Positions 1 to 8,742 of a stretch of 64,000 nucleotides of DNA are shown piece after piece. Source of the DNA: Actinomadura atramentaria DSM 43919. Its GTDB lineage: Bacteria; Actinomycetota; Actinomycetes; Streptosporangiales; Streptosporangiaceae. Positions within the stretch are counted from its first letter, which is position 1, and each line of letters opens with the position of its first letter. The notes beneath the pieces were generated by a model, which worked only from the letters and a program-made list of their open reading frames with translations, did no database searches and was not told the origin of the DNA. Both the position numbers and the translations under genes were made by a program. Location of the stretch: contig NZ_KB907215.1 in assembly GCF_000381885.1 (NCBI RefSeq), forward strand, positions 296,163 through 360,162, given 5' to 3'.

Positions 1-223
1 AGATCTGGTCAAGGAAGGTCTCGATGTTCGCCTTGTACTGCTTCGGGTCCTTCGACTGGGTCGGCAGGGAGAGCTGCTGACCGCCCGCCTTGTTGACGGA
101 CTCGCAGACCTTGGCCGCCCAGGCGACCTCGGGCGGGTCCTTCTTGTCGTCGGACGATCCGCAGCCGGTGATGAAGCTGCCGAGGGCGGCGGTCAGAACC
201 GCGCCGATGATCAGACGCCGCAT
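1..223 (-). CDS. Lipoprotein, N-terminal part (cut by window edge)
   Basis: Reading on the minus strand from ATG at 223, the protein begins with two arginines, a hydrophobic stretch and a lipobox-like I-T-G-C with the cysteine at residue 21, followed by a Ser/Asp/Lys-rich linker. This is a typical lipoprotein signal, so the protein should be anchored on the outer face of the membrane. A strong ribosome site (AAGGAG) lies at 232-237. Only about 74 residues are in the window. The visible part has one more cysteine and no recognisable domain, so its function is unknown. It is the last gene of the minus-strand secretome cluster, 16 bp after the lipase gene. Confidence 0.8.
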   Translation of the reverse strand, partial: MRRLIIGAVLTAALGSFITGCGSSDDKKDPPEVAWAAKVCESVNKAGGQQLSLPTQSKDPKQYKANIETFLDQI

Positions 224-239
224 GGGGTGGGTCTCCTTG

Positions 240-1505
240 TCAGGCAGAGCAGTTGGAGGAGGGGGCCTCGCCCTTGACCGCGGAGGCCATGAAGGCGAGC
301 ACATCGTCGTTCGCGCGGCCGACGCCGGTGATGTGGTCGACCGGGTAGGTCTTCCACGTCTCCTGGACGCCGAGCTTGCAGTACGCCTGGTGCAGCGTGT
401 CGTCCTGCGCGAACGGGACGATGTCGTCGTTGGTGCCGTGGTAGTGGAAGACCGGCGCCTTGATCGCGGTGCCGCCGAGCAGGTTCTCCTTGACGCGCGC
501 GAGCCACGGCGCGTCCAGGAACGGCGACTTGGTGAGGTAGTCGGTCGTCTTGTGCCCGGCGTAGTTGGTCAGCAGCTCCAGCGTGCAGTCGTTGGCGACC
601 ATGTTCGAGAAGACCTGCTGCCCGTCGTCCTTGAAGTAGGACGACAGCTTCAGCTCGGGGTAGGCGTTGTCGAGGCCGACGAGCGCCGTCATCAGGAACC
701 CGAAGCCGCGCTTGGAGTTCAGGCCCACCGCGACCTTGGTCAGGTCGGCCGGGACGCCGCCGCCCGCGACGCCGACGAGCTTCAGCTCCGGCGCGTAGTC
801 CGGCTGCATCTGGCCCGCCCACATCGCGGCGCCGCCGCCCTGCGAGTAGCCGCGGAACAGCACCTTCGCGTCGGCCGACAGCCCGGCCTCGGAGAACCGC
901 TGCGCCGCCCGGACGCTGTCGATCACCGCGGAGCCCATCGACTTCCCGGCGATGTAGGTCATCTTCGGGTCGGGGTGGTAGCCCTCGTAGTCGGTCATCG
1001 CGACCGCGTAGCCCGCCTTGAGCATGCCGTTCACGGCGGCCTGCTCGTAGAATGCGCCCTCGTCGATGAACTTCGACGGCGCGCAGCGGAACGCGGGGCC
1101 GCTCGTGCCGGGGCCGAACCCGACGATCGGGAGGGTCTTGGCGTCGCCGGACTTGGGCACCAGGATCGTGCCGGTCACCGCGTCGGGCTTGCCGAGCGCG
1201 TCCTGCGACACGTACATGACCTGCCAGGCGTTGGCGAGGCTGCGCGCCGTCGGCGGGCCCGCCTTGGACGGCCGCCAGCGCAGGATGTCGCCGGGCTTGG
1301 CGTCCGCCGGGATCGAGGCCGGCGGGACGTAGAAGTCGTCGCCCGCCGGGGCGGCGTCCGCGGGCAGGTTCGGCGCGGCGGGGGCCGCGGACGCGGACCC
1401 GCCGAGCGACGCGCCGACCAGCGCGACGCCGAGCGTCAGCGCCGCGACGGCCGGGGCGGCGGTCCGCGAGCGGCGGGTTCGGAACAGGCCGAGCATCGGT
1501 CGCAT
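240..1505 (-). CDS. Secretory lipase (LIP family, alpha/beta hydrolase)
   Basis: This 421-residue protein has a Sec signal peptide (basic start, hydrophobic core, Ala-rich cleavage region near residue 41) and an alpha/beta hydrolase body. Visible catalytic residues are the nucleophile Ser221 in GYSQGG, an acid in NDDIVP (Asp361) and His391 in VDHITG. The arrangement matches the secreted triacylglycerol lipase family PF03583 of actinomycetes and fungi; the length is usual. It probably hydrolyses lipid esters outside the cell. The start ATG at 1505 follows AAAGGAG at 1506-1512, which overlaps the stop of the upstream secreted gene, so the two are almost certainly co-transcribed and may be coupled. 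The substrate is not deducible. Confidence 0.9.
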   Translation of the reverse strand: MRPMLGLFRTRRSRTAAPAVAALTLGVALVGASLGGSASAAPAAPNLPADAAPAGDDFYVPPASIPADAKPGDILRWRPSKAGPPTARSLANAWQVMYVSQDALGKPDAVTGTILVPKSGDAKTLPIVGFGPGTSGPAFRCAPSKFIDEGAFYEQAAVNGMLKAGYAVAMTDYEGYHPDPKMTYIAGKSMGSAVIDSVRAAQRFSEAGLSADAKVLFRGYSQGGGAAMWAGQMQPDYAPELKLVGVAGGGVPADLTKVAVGLNSKRGFGFLMTALVGLDNAYPELKLSSYFKDDGQQVFSNMVANDCTLELLTNYAGHKTTDYLTKSPFLDAPWLARVKENLLGGTAIKAPVFHYHGTNDDIVPFAQDDTLHQAYCKLGVQETWKTYPVDHITGVGRANDDVLAFMASAVKGEAPSSNCSA

Positions 1506-1510
1506 CTCCT

Positions 1511-2950
1511 TTACGCCTTCGCCTGCGGCGTGAGGTTCAGGTCCAGGGTGTTGCCGTCACCGGCGGTGAACGCCGACAGGATCGGGGTGAGGAGGTTGCA
1601 GTCCTGGATCTCCGACAGCTTGTACGTGCCTGAGATCTTGCCGCCCTTGAGCGGGTTGAACGTCCCGTCGGACTCCAGGTGGATCGCGGAGGGGTCCTTG
1701 GTCTGGCACTTGTCGCCGCCGCCGAGGGGGATCACGCCGAAGAGGCTGAAGCTCGGCAGCTTCGTGATGACGTTGACGTCCGCCTTCAGCGGGCCGTTCA
1801 GCGTGCCGGTGACCTTGCCCTGCGGCACGATCTCGATGCCCGCGGTCACGGGGAGGAAGCCGAGAATCGAGAAGTTGCCGCTCGTCGGGTTCAGCGCGAG
1901 GTCGGCGGTGTAGGACTTGGTCTTCAGGTCGAGCGAGGCGTCGATCGCGCCGACCAGGGGGGCGGTGCCGTTCGGGGCCTTCACGAACGTCGAGCCGGCG
2001 AGCGCGAAGCTGTAGTTGACCGGGGTGTCCCCGCCGGGGCTGGAAGGGGTCTTGACTGCCACTGCGGTGGACGCATCCGACAGGTTGCCCGCCGCGTCCT
2101 TCGCCTTCACCGTGAACGTGTACTGGGTGTCGGCCTGGAGGCCGGACACCACGGCGCTCGTCGTGGTCGTGTCCGCGACCTTCTTGCCGCTGCCGTCGTA
2201 CACCTCGTAGCCGGTCACGCCGACGTTGTCGGTCGACGCCTCCCAACTGAGCGCGGCGCTGGACGTCGTGGCGGTCGCCGTCACGTTCTGCGGGATGCTC
2301 GGCGCGACGGTGTCCTCATCACCGCCGCCGCCCTCGGTCTTCACGCCGATCGTCGCGAGGACGTTGTCCTGGCCCGGCTCCTGCGTGCATTCGGACTCGA
2401 AGGTGTCGAGCCCGGTGAGCGTGCCGTCCGCGAGCTTCGGCGTCAGCGTGAGCAGGAGGTTGTTCACCACGATCTTCGCGGTGCCCTCCTTGCTGAACTG
2501 GATGGGCGGCGCGGACCCGGTCGCCTTGATGTCGAACCCGCCGCTGGCGGGAAGCGTCGTGCTCTCCAGCGTCACCGGGACCTTGACGGGCAGGTCGCCC
2601 TGCGGCGCCTGGACGACGGCCTCGGCGGACGCCGTGCCCTCGAGCGTCTTCGCGCCCACCTCGCGCAGCCCCTGCGCGGACTTCTCGCCCACCGTCGACA
2701 CCGTGTCGACGACGATCTTGGGGATCGGCGTCTTCGGCGGCACGGTCTCGGGGATGTCCGAGCTCATCGTCACCTGGACCTGCTGCGGTCCGAGCAGCGG
2801 GAACTCGCACTGGTAGTTCAGCTTCAGGGTGTGAACCGAAGCCGCGGCCGGGTTCGCCCCGGCCACGCCGGCGATGCCGGTCACGGCGGCGGCCACGGAG
2901 ACCGCGACGCCGGTGTTCCGCAAGCGGGCCGGCAGTGTCTTGGCTTTCAC
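1511..2950 (-). CDS. Secreted DUF6801-like protein with one FN3 domain (type B)
   Basis: A 479-residue exported protein starting at GTG 2950 behind GAGAGGTAG. The signal peptide covers residues 1 to about 37. Next comes an N-terminal module (about 40-200) beginning LNYQCEFPLLG and ending with a second cysteine in ECTQEPG. One fibronectin III domain follows (about 215-302). The C-terminal module (about 310-479) has two cysteines (GGGDKC and QDCNLLTPI). The N-terminal module resembles what is annotated as DUF6801 in actinomycetes; that assignment is from memory. There is no anchor or enzyme motif, so a structural or adhesive extracellular role is likely. It is the third of three tandem paralogues; its FN3 matches the second FN3 of the 4618-6411 gene. 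Confidence 0.85.
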   Translation of the reverse strand: MKAKTLPARLRNTGVAVSVAAAVTGIAGVAGANPAAASVHTLKLNYQCEFPLLGPQQVQVTMSSDIPETVPPKTPIPKIVVDTVSTVGEKSAQGLREVGAKTLEGTASAEAVVQAPQGDLPVKVPVTLESTTLPASGGFDIKATGSAPPIQFSKEGTAKIVVNNLLLTLTPKLADGTLTGLDTFESECTQEPGQDNVLATIGVKTEGGGGDEDTVAPSIPQNVTATATTSSAALSWEASTDNVGVTGYEVYDGSGKKVADTTTTSAVVSGLQADTQYTFTVKAKDAAGNLSDASTAVAVKTPSSPGGDTPVNYSFALAGSTFVKAPNGTAPLVGAIDASLDLKTKSYTADLALNPTSGNFSILGFLPVTAGIEIVPQGKVTGTLNGPLKADVNVITKLPSFSLFGVIPLGGGDKCQTKDPSAIHLESDGTFNPLKGGKISGTYKLSEIQDCNLLTPILSAFTAGDGNTLDLNLTPQAKA

Positions 2951-3002
2951 TGTCTACCTCTCGTGTCGCCGAGGACGGGGGCGGAGGGGGTCGGGTAGGG
3001 CG

Positions 3003-4457
3003 TCAGTTCTGCACGTCAGGGGTGAGGTTCAGGTCGAGGGTGTTGCCGTCACCGGCGGTGAACGCCGACAGGATCGGCGTGAGGACGCCGCAGTCCTGGA
3101 TCTCCGAGAGTTTGTAAGTACCGGTGATCTCGCCGCCCTTGAGCGGGTTGAAAGTTCCGGCGGACTCCAGGTGGATCGCGGAGGGCTCCTTGGTCTGGCA
3201 CTTGTCGCCGCCGCCGAGGGGAATTCCGAACAGGTTGAACGTCGACAGCTTCGTGACGACGTCCACGTCCGCCTCAAGCGGACCGTTCAGCGTCCCGGTG
3301 ACCTTGTCCTGAGGAACGATCTCGATTCCCGCCGTCACCGGCAGGAACCCGAGGATCGAGAAATTCCCGGTCTTCTTGTTCAGCGACAGGTCGGCGGTGT
3401 ACGCCTTGGTCTTCAAGTCGAGGTCGGCGTCGATCGCGCCGGTGAGCGGGGCTTTGCCGTTCGGGGCCTTCACGAACGTCGAACCCGCCAGTGCGAATCC
3501 GTACTTGACGTGGCTTCCGGTGTCGTCGCCCTTGACGGTGACGGGCGCGGCCGTGCCGGGCGCGGAGGCGTTTCCCTCGCCGTCGACGGCGTTCACCGCG
3601 AAGGTGTAGTCACCGGGCAGCAGGTCCGTCAGCGACAGGCTCGTGGTCTTGCCATCGGTCTTGCCGTACGACTTCCCGGTCTGGTCGAACACCTCGTACC
3701 CCGCGACGCCGGACGGCTCCACGCCGAACGGCGCCTGGTCGGTCGAGGCGGCCCACGCGACTTTCGCCGCGCCATTGGAGTCGGCGGTCGCGGCCACGTC
3801 ACCCGGCGCGGTCGGCGGCATGTTGTCCCTGTCGGGTATGCCGGACTCAGCCAGGACATTGCTCTGAGCCGCGTTGGACCGAGTGCAGTCCATCTTCAGC
3901 GAAATGCCCGACTCATCGGGGATCTCTATGACGTTGCCGCCGGAGTCCCACAGCTCGGGAACAATCTGCATGTCGTCGACGGTGATACGCCAGGGCTTGT
4001 CCCCGCTGATCGAGAACGGCGGGAACTGTCCCTTGCCGTGGAGGACGATCGGCGCGGGGTCATCGGGTACGACGGCCTTCTCCAACGTGAGGGGCGCCCT
4101 GATGCTGAGGTCGCCCTGCTGGACGTGCAATGTCGAGGACAACGACGCCGTCCCGCTCATACTGGCCGCGCCGATGCCGTTGAGCCCGGTCCACCCGGTC
4201 AGAGCCATCTCCGCGTCGACCGTGGCCCTCGGGATCGGATTGCCGGGCGGCACCGGCTCGGGGATGTCCGCGTTGAGGGTGAGCTGCATCATCTGGTCCC
4301 CGAGCATCGGGAGCGGGCACCGGTAGTCGAGTTTCAGGGAGTGCTCGGTCGCCGCGGCGGAGCCCGCCCCGGCGATGCCGACGACGCCGGCCGCAGCGGT
4401 CACGCAAACCGCGACGCCGAGACCGCGCACGCGGTTCGGCAGTGTCTTGGTTCTCAC
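3003..4457 (-). CDS. Secreted DUF6801-like protein with one FN3-like domain (type A)
   Basis: This is the middle paralogue of the trio, about 484 residues. I place the start at GTG 4457 because the upstream context (ACACGAGAGGTTGAC) and the first codons (VRTKTLP) match those of the downstream paralogue; a GTG at 4475 would add six residues. The signal peptide is followed by the N-terminal module (LDYRCPLPMLG to KMDCTRS). Its FN3-like domain contains GVAGYEVFDQTGKS, like the first FN3 of the 4618-6411 gene. The same two-cysteine C-terminal module closes the protein. It lies 52 bp upstream of the next paralogue and is separated from the preceding one by a strong hairpin. The function is unknown; it is presumably an extracellular matrix or surface component. 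Confidence 0.84.
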   Translation of the reverse strand: MRTKTLPNRVRGLGVAVCVTAAAGVVGIAGAGSAAATEHSLKLDYRCPLPMLGDQMMQLTLNADIPEPVPPGNPIPRATVDAEMALTGWTGLNGIGAASMSGTASLSSTLHVQQGDLSIRAPLTLEKAVVPDDPAPIVLHGKGQFPPFSISGDKPWRITVDDMQIVPELWDSGGNVIEIPDESGISLKMDCTRSNAAQSNVLAESGIPDRDNMPPTAPGDVAATADSNGAAKVAWAASTDQAPFGVEPSGVAGYEVFDQTGKSYGKTDGKTTSLSLTDLLPGDYTFAVNAVDGEGNASAPGTAAPVTVKGDDTGSHVKYGFALAGSTFVKAPNGKAPLTGAIDADLDLKTKAYTADLSLNKKTGNFSILGFLPVTAGIEIVPQDKVTGTLNGPLEADVDVVTKLSTFNLFGIPLGGGDKCQTKEPSAIHLESAGTFNPLKGGEITGTYKLSEIQDCGVLTPILSAFTAGDGNTLDLNLTPDVQN

Positions 4458-4529
4458 GTCAACCTCTCGTGTCACCGAAGGCGGGGCGGAATGCGGGGCT
4501 CGTGCGGGGCTTTTGCGGGGATTGAGGGG

Positions 4530-4583
4530 GACCGGCCCCCGCCGTGCGGGACCGCGCTGGGCGCGGGGCGGCGGGGGCCGGTC
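4530..4583 (-). terminator. Strong hairpin between paralogues
   Basis: A perfect 15-bp inverted repeat, GACCGGCCCCCGCCG at 4530-4544 and its complement at 4569-4583, with a 24-nt loop. It lies about 35 bp after the stop of the 4618-6411 gene in its direction of transcription. There is no U tract, as is usual in this GC class. It could terminate, or could stabilise the upstream mRNA. Confidence 0.65.
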
Positions 4584-4617
4584 GGAAACCGTGAACCGGT
4601 TACCGGAGGGAGGAGCG

Positions 4618-6411
4618 TCAGCTCTTCGCGACCGGGGTCAGGTCCAGGTCGAGGGTGTTGCCGTCACCGGCGGTGAAGATGGACAGGATCGGCGTCAGGA
4701 TGTTGCAGTCCTGGATCTCCGACAGCTTGTACGTGCCGGTGATCTTGCCGCCCTTGAGCGGGTTGAACGTCCCGTCGGACTCCAGGTGGATCGCGGAGGG
4801 GTCCTTGGTCTGGCACTTGTCGCCGCCGCCGATCGGGATGGCCCCGAACAGGTTGAAGACGGACAGCTTGGTGATGACGTTGACGTCGGCCTTCAGCGGG
4901 CCGTTCAGCGTGCCCGTGACCTTGCCCGTCGGGACGATCTCGATGCCCGCGCTCACCGGCAGGAAGCCGAGGATCGCGAAGTTGCCCGTGGTCTTGTTCA
5001 GCGAAAGGTCAGCGGTGTAGGCCTTGGTCTTGAGGTCCAGGTCCGCGTCGATCGCACCGGTCAGCGGGGCCGAGCCGTTGGGGGACTTGACGAACGTCGA
5101 GCCCTTCAGCGTGAACCCGTACTTGACGTGGTTGTTGTCGCCACCGCCGCCGCCGGCCTGGGTCGTGACCTGGAACGGCGCGCTGGCCTCGGAGAGGTTG
5201 CCCGCGGCGTCCTTGGCCTTGACCGTGAAGGTGTACTGCGTCGAGGCCTTCAGGCCCGAGACGGTGGCGCTGGTGCCGGTCACGTCCGCGACCTTGTTGC
5301 CAGAGCCGTCGTACACCTCGTAGCCGGTGACGCCGACGTTGTCGGTGGACGCGGTCCACGACAGGGCGACGCTGCTCGAGGTGGCCGTGCCCGTCACACC
5401 CTGCGGGGTGCTCGGCGCGACGGTGTCGTCGTCACCGCCGCCACCCTCGCCCGCAACCGTGACCGCGGCGGCCGTGCCGGCGGCGGAGACGTTGCCCGCA
5501 CCGTCGGTCGCCTTCACCGAGAAGGTGTAGTCACCGGCGGCGAGACCGGTCAGCGAGAGGCTGGTGGTCTTGCTGTCGGTCTTGCCCACCGACTTGCCGG
5601 TCTGGTCGAAGACCTCGTAGCCCGCGACGCCCGACGGGGTCACGCCGTCCGGCGCGGTGTCGGTCGAGGCGCCCCAGGTCACCTTCGCGGCGCCGGCGGC
5701 GTCGGAGGTGGCCTTCACGTCGGCCGGAGCGCTCGGCGCCACGGTGTCCTTGCCACCCGGGTCAGGGTTGCCCTCGCCGATGTCGAACTCGGCCAGGACG
5801 TTGTTCTGGTTCGGGTCCTGCGTGCAGGGGATCTTGTCCATCGACGTGCCCGGCTCCGGCGGGATCTCGACGACGTTGCCGTCGGAGTCGCGCGGCACGA
5901 TGTTCAGCGTCAGGTCACCGACGATGATCTTGCCGTGGCCCGCCTTGTTGAAGGTGAGCTGCGGCGCCTCGCCGGTGCCGTGGATGACGATCGGCGCCGG
6001 GTCGACCGGAACCGGCGTCTTGTCCAGCTTGATCGGCACCTTGACGTTCAGGTTGCCCTGCGGCACCTGGAGCGTGGAGGAGGCGGACGCCGAGCCCTCG
6101 AGGCTGGCGGCGCCGACCATGCTCAGGCCGGACCAGGTGTTCTCGTCGACCGTGGAGATCGCGTCGATCATGATCTTCGGGATCTTCTGACCGACGGGGA
6201 CGGACTTGGGAATGTCCGACTTGATGTCGACGGTGACCTTCTGCTCCCCGATGAGGGGGTACTTGCAGGTGTAGGTCAGACCGTTGAGGGTCACCGGGTC
6301 GGCCGAGGCCGGGCCCGCGGCCACCACACCGGTCAGGGCGGCCACCATGCTGCCGACGGCGGCCGCCGCGAGGGCGGTACGTGCCCTCGGGGACTTCTTC
6401 TTGGCGTTCAC
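4618..6411 (-). CDS. Secreted DUF6801-like protein with two FN3 domains (types A and B)
   Basis: The first and largest paralogue (597 residues) starts at GTG 6411 behind GAAGAGGTAG. It has a lysine-rich signal peptide, an N-terminal module (LTYTCKYPLIG to IPCTQDP), and two different FN3 domains in tandem. The first (about 225-320) carries GVAGYEVFDQTGKS and the second (about 325-415) carries GVTGYEVYDGSGNK; glycine/aspartate linkers join them. The C-terminal two-cysteine module ends the protein. The first FN3 is the type found alone in the middle paralogue and the second is the type found alone in the last one. All carry signal sequences and none has a sortase motif or membrane anchor. It is expected to be secreted; its role is unknown. 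Confidence 0.87.
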   Translation of the reverse strand: MNAKKKSPRARTALAAAAVGSMVAALTGVVAAGPASADPVTLNGLTYTCKYPLIGEQKVTVDIKSDIPKSVPVGQKIPKIMIDAISTVDENTWSGLSMVGAASLEGSASASSTLQVPQGNLNVKVPIKLDKTPVPVDPAPIVIHGTGEAPQLTFNKAGHGKIIVGDLTLNIVPRDSDGNVVEIPPEPGTSMDKIPCTQDPNQNNVLAEFDIGEGNPDPGGKDTVAPSAPADVKATSDAAGAAKVTWGASTDTAPDGVTPSGVAGYEVFDQTGKSVGKTDSKTTSLSLTGLAAGDYTFSVKATDGAGNVSAAGTAAAVTVAGEGGGGDDDTVAPSTPQGVTGTATSSSVALSWTASTDNVGVTGYEVYDGSGNKVADVTGTSATVSGLKASTQYTFTVKAKDAAGNLSEASAPFQVTTQAGGGGGDNNHVKYGFTLKGSTFVKSPNGSAPLTGAIDADLDLKTKAYTADLSLNKTTGNFAILGFLPVSAGIEIVPTGKVTGTLNGPLKADVNVITKLSVFNLFGAIPIGGGDKCQTKDPSAIHLESDGTFNPLKGGKITGTYKLSEIQDCNILTPILSIFTAGDGNTLDLDLTPVAKS

Positions 6412-7140
6412 TCGCTACCTCTTCGCGTTGCGGAGAAACGGCTGTGCATCTCGGCGGCCCCCGGGGGGACGGTTCACCTCCGACGAGGCGGCCTCGGATG
6501 TCGGTGCTGTGAATTGCCGGGCGCTGGATTGCGTCCGAGCTGAAACTCCCGGGGACGGGACCGGCCGTGTCGGCCGGGTCGTGTCCCTGGTTCGTCGGCG
6601 CACCGGTCGGGTTCGCGACCTGCGCCGCCGGATCGTTCGGGGGCTTCGTTGGCGCAAACTATCCGGCGGCGGACGCGGAGTCCACACATTGTTCCCGCGG
6701 CCCAGAAATTTCATAAGTAGTGAGTGACGCACGCCACTGCGACTATCAGAGCGGCGTAACCGCAAGCCTTCCACGGCGTGTGAACGGTCACTTCCGGAAT
6801 GATCAGATTTGGAATACCACCAGCGTTCCTGAATCTTTTTTCATCATCCGATGAGTCATTTTGGGGGCCCGTCGGGGGCCATCGGGGTTTCTTGTCACCC
6901 AGCGCGCGTTCGGCCGCCCGCTTTGTTCACCCGGTGTACGGACCGGGCCCCGCTCGGCGGGTTAGCTTGCACGTGTCCTGGATCACGGGAGGCACGGCGC
7001 GCGGGGGTCCCCGCTCGGCGCGTCCCACCCCCTGCCGCGATCCCTGCACGACGGCCGGCGGAACCGCCGGTCCGGAACTCCGGCGCCGCCCCGCGCCGCG
7101 TCCCGGACCGATCCGGCGGAACCGGCTCTGGAGGTGTCCC
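6412..7140. other. Divergent intergenic region, about 730 bp
   Basis: This region separates the secreted trio from the divergent PucR gene. It contains a relatively AT-rich island at about 6700-6870 with a T6 run near 6836, where promoters for both directions probably lie. Reading frames here lack coding character. A sequence matching GTTCGC-N5-GCG occurs at 6611-6624, but a single match is expected by chance in DNA this GC-rich. Confidence 0.5.
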
Positions 7141-8529
7141 ATGACCCGAACCCTCGACCCCGTCGCGGCGAGCGCGGCGGGCGCGGCGTCGTCGCTGCCC
7201 CGGCGGCTGGCCCAGCTCATGCGGCCGGAGCTGCCCAGCCTGTGCGACGAGATCGTCGCCGAGATCCGCAAGGCGATCCCGGAGTACGCGCCGCCCGGCG
7301 ACGGCCCCTACGACCACGCCTACGACCAGGTGCTGCACGCGAGCGTCCGGCAGAGCCTGACCGCGTTCACCGACCGCGTCGGCGGGACGCCCGGCGGGGC
7401 GGCCTCGCACCGCGAGGCGGCGCGCCGGCTCGGCGAGTACGAGGCGATGGAGGGCCGCAGCCTCGACTCGCTGCAGGCCGCGTACCGGATCGGCGGCCAG
7501 GTCGCGTGGCGGCGCGTCATGAAGGTCGCGCCGCGCTACGACATCTCGTCCACCGTCATGTCACGGCTCGCCGACGCGCTGTTCTCGTTCATGGACGAAC
7601 TCGCCGCGCTGTCGCTGGAGGGCTACCTCGCCGCCCGCGCCCACCCGGTCGCCGCGCTGGACGAGCGCCGCCGCCGGCTGCTGCGCATCCTGCTCGACGG
7701 CGCCGCCGGCCCCGGCCCCGCGCTGGTGGAGATGGCCGAGGCCGCGGGCTGGACCGTACCGGAGCAGGTCACGCTGGTCGCGCTGCGGCCCGGACCCGGG
7801 CAGGTCCGGACGGTGCTGGACGACGACCTGCTCGTCGACCTCGACGACGCCGAGCCGCACCTGCTGCTGCCCGGCCCGCCGACCGAGGAGCGCGCGGCGA
7901 TGCTCGCGACGGCCTTCCCCGGCCGCCGGCTCGCGATCGGCACGGCCGTCCCGCTGGCCCGCGCCGCGGACTCGCTGCGCTGGGCGCGGCAGGCGCTGCA
8001 CCTGGCCGAGGAGGGTGTGCTGGAGGTGGACGGTCCCATCGTCCGCTGCGACGACCACCTGGTCACGCTGTGGCTGATGGCCGACCCGGCGCTGCTGGAG
8101 CAGCTCGCGCACCAAGTGCTCGGGGTGCTGCCCGCGATGACGCCCGGCCAGCAGGACCGGCTGACCGAGACGCTGCGGACCTGGCTCGTCACCCGTGGAA
8201 CGGCCGCGGAGATCGCGGCGCGGCTGCACATCCACCCGCAGACCGTCCGGTACCGCATGCGCAAGATCGAGCAGACGCTCGGGCCGGAGCTGGCCGACCC
8301 GGACGCGCGGTTCGGCATCGAGGCCGTCCTGCGCGCGATGGAACTGCGCGAGCGCGCGCGCAAGGCGCACAGCCGGTCGGGCGGACGGTCCGGCGCGCCG
8401 GGCGCCGCGGGCGCGGCCCGGTCGGGCGGCCGGGGCGTTCCCCCGAACCTCCCCGCCGCCGCCCGCGCCCGCCGCGGCGCGGTCCCGCACGCGGTGGTGA
8501 CGCCGCGGGTCCCCCGGCGCCGCGGTTGA
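7141..8529 (+). CDS. PucR-family transcriptional regulator (C-terminal HTH_30)
   Basis: I start the protein at ATG 7141 because GGAGGTG lies at 7130-7136; the open frame extends further upstream but is not coding-like. It has 462 residues. The N-terminal two thirds is an all-helical sensory region. A C-terminal helix-turn-helix of the PucR/CdaR type lies at about residues 350-385 (GTAAEIAARLHIHPQTVRYR). The last 80 residues are a basic, Gly/Ala/Arg/Pro-rich low-complexity tail, which is unusual. PucR-type proteins are usually activators responding to metabolites. Divergence from the secreted trio suggests, but does not prove, that it controls them. Confidence 0.85.
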   Translation: MTRTLDPVAASAAGAASSLPRRLAQLMRPELPSLCDEIVAEIRKAIPEYAPPGDGPYDHAYDQVLHASVRQSLTAFTDRVGGTPGGAASHREAARRLGEYEAMEGRSLDSLQAAYRIGGQVAWRRVMKVAPRYDISSTVMSRLADALFSFMDELAALSLEGYLAARAHPVAALDERRRRLLRILLDGAAGPGPALVEMAEAAGWTVPEQVTLVALRPGPGQVRTVLDDDLLVDLDDAEPHLLLPGPPTEERAAMLATAFPGRRLAIGTAVPLARAADSLRWARQALHLAEEGVLEVDGPIVRCDDHLVTLWLMADPALLEQLAHQVLGVLPAMTPGQQDRLTETLRTWLVTRGTAAEIAARLHIHPQTVRYRMRKIEQTLGPELADPDARFGIEAVLRAMELRERARKAHSRSGGRSGAPGAAGAARSGGRGVPPNLPAAARARRGAVPHAVVTPRVPRRRG

Positions 8530-8686
8530 CGAGCGAAACGGCCTCCCGATGGAACCACCGGCCCGCGCGGCCCCGTCCACCCGACCAGCCGCGCGGCCAT
8601 CGGCCCTTTCTCCCCCAACGACCGTGAACCCCACTCTGACCTGGCCACCAACCCCAATGACCGCCGGTCACCCAATCCCGATGCCC

Positions 8687-8742
8687 GCCGGTCGCCGGTC
8701 GCCGGTCGCCGGTCGCCGGTCGCCGGTCGCCGGTCGCCGGTC
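8687..8742. repeat. 7-bp tandem repeat, 8 perfect copies
   Basis: Eight uninterrupted copies of GCCGGTC are followed by one degenerate copy (GCCGACC at 8743-8749). The array lies 158 bp after the PucR stop codon in gene-free DNA. A period of 7 is not compatible with conserved coding. Such arrays usually vary in copy number by slippage. Confidence 0.9.

Noticed and set aside
90..4676. Long plus-strand reading frames opposite the lipase and the secreted trio
   Set aside because: They are antisense shadows in GC-rich DNA, rich in Arg/Gly/Val. The minus-strand frames have signal peptides, domains and ribosome sites.
6611..6624. ClgR box upstream of the secreted trio
   Set aside because: A single match to a 9-base pattern is expected by chance in DNA this GC-rich, and it is not repeated or near a clp gene.
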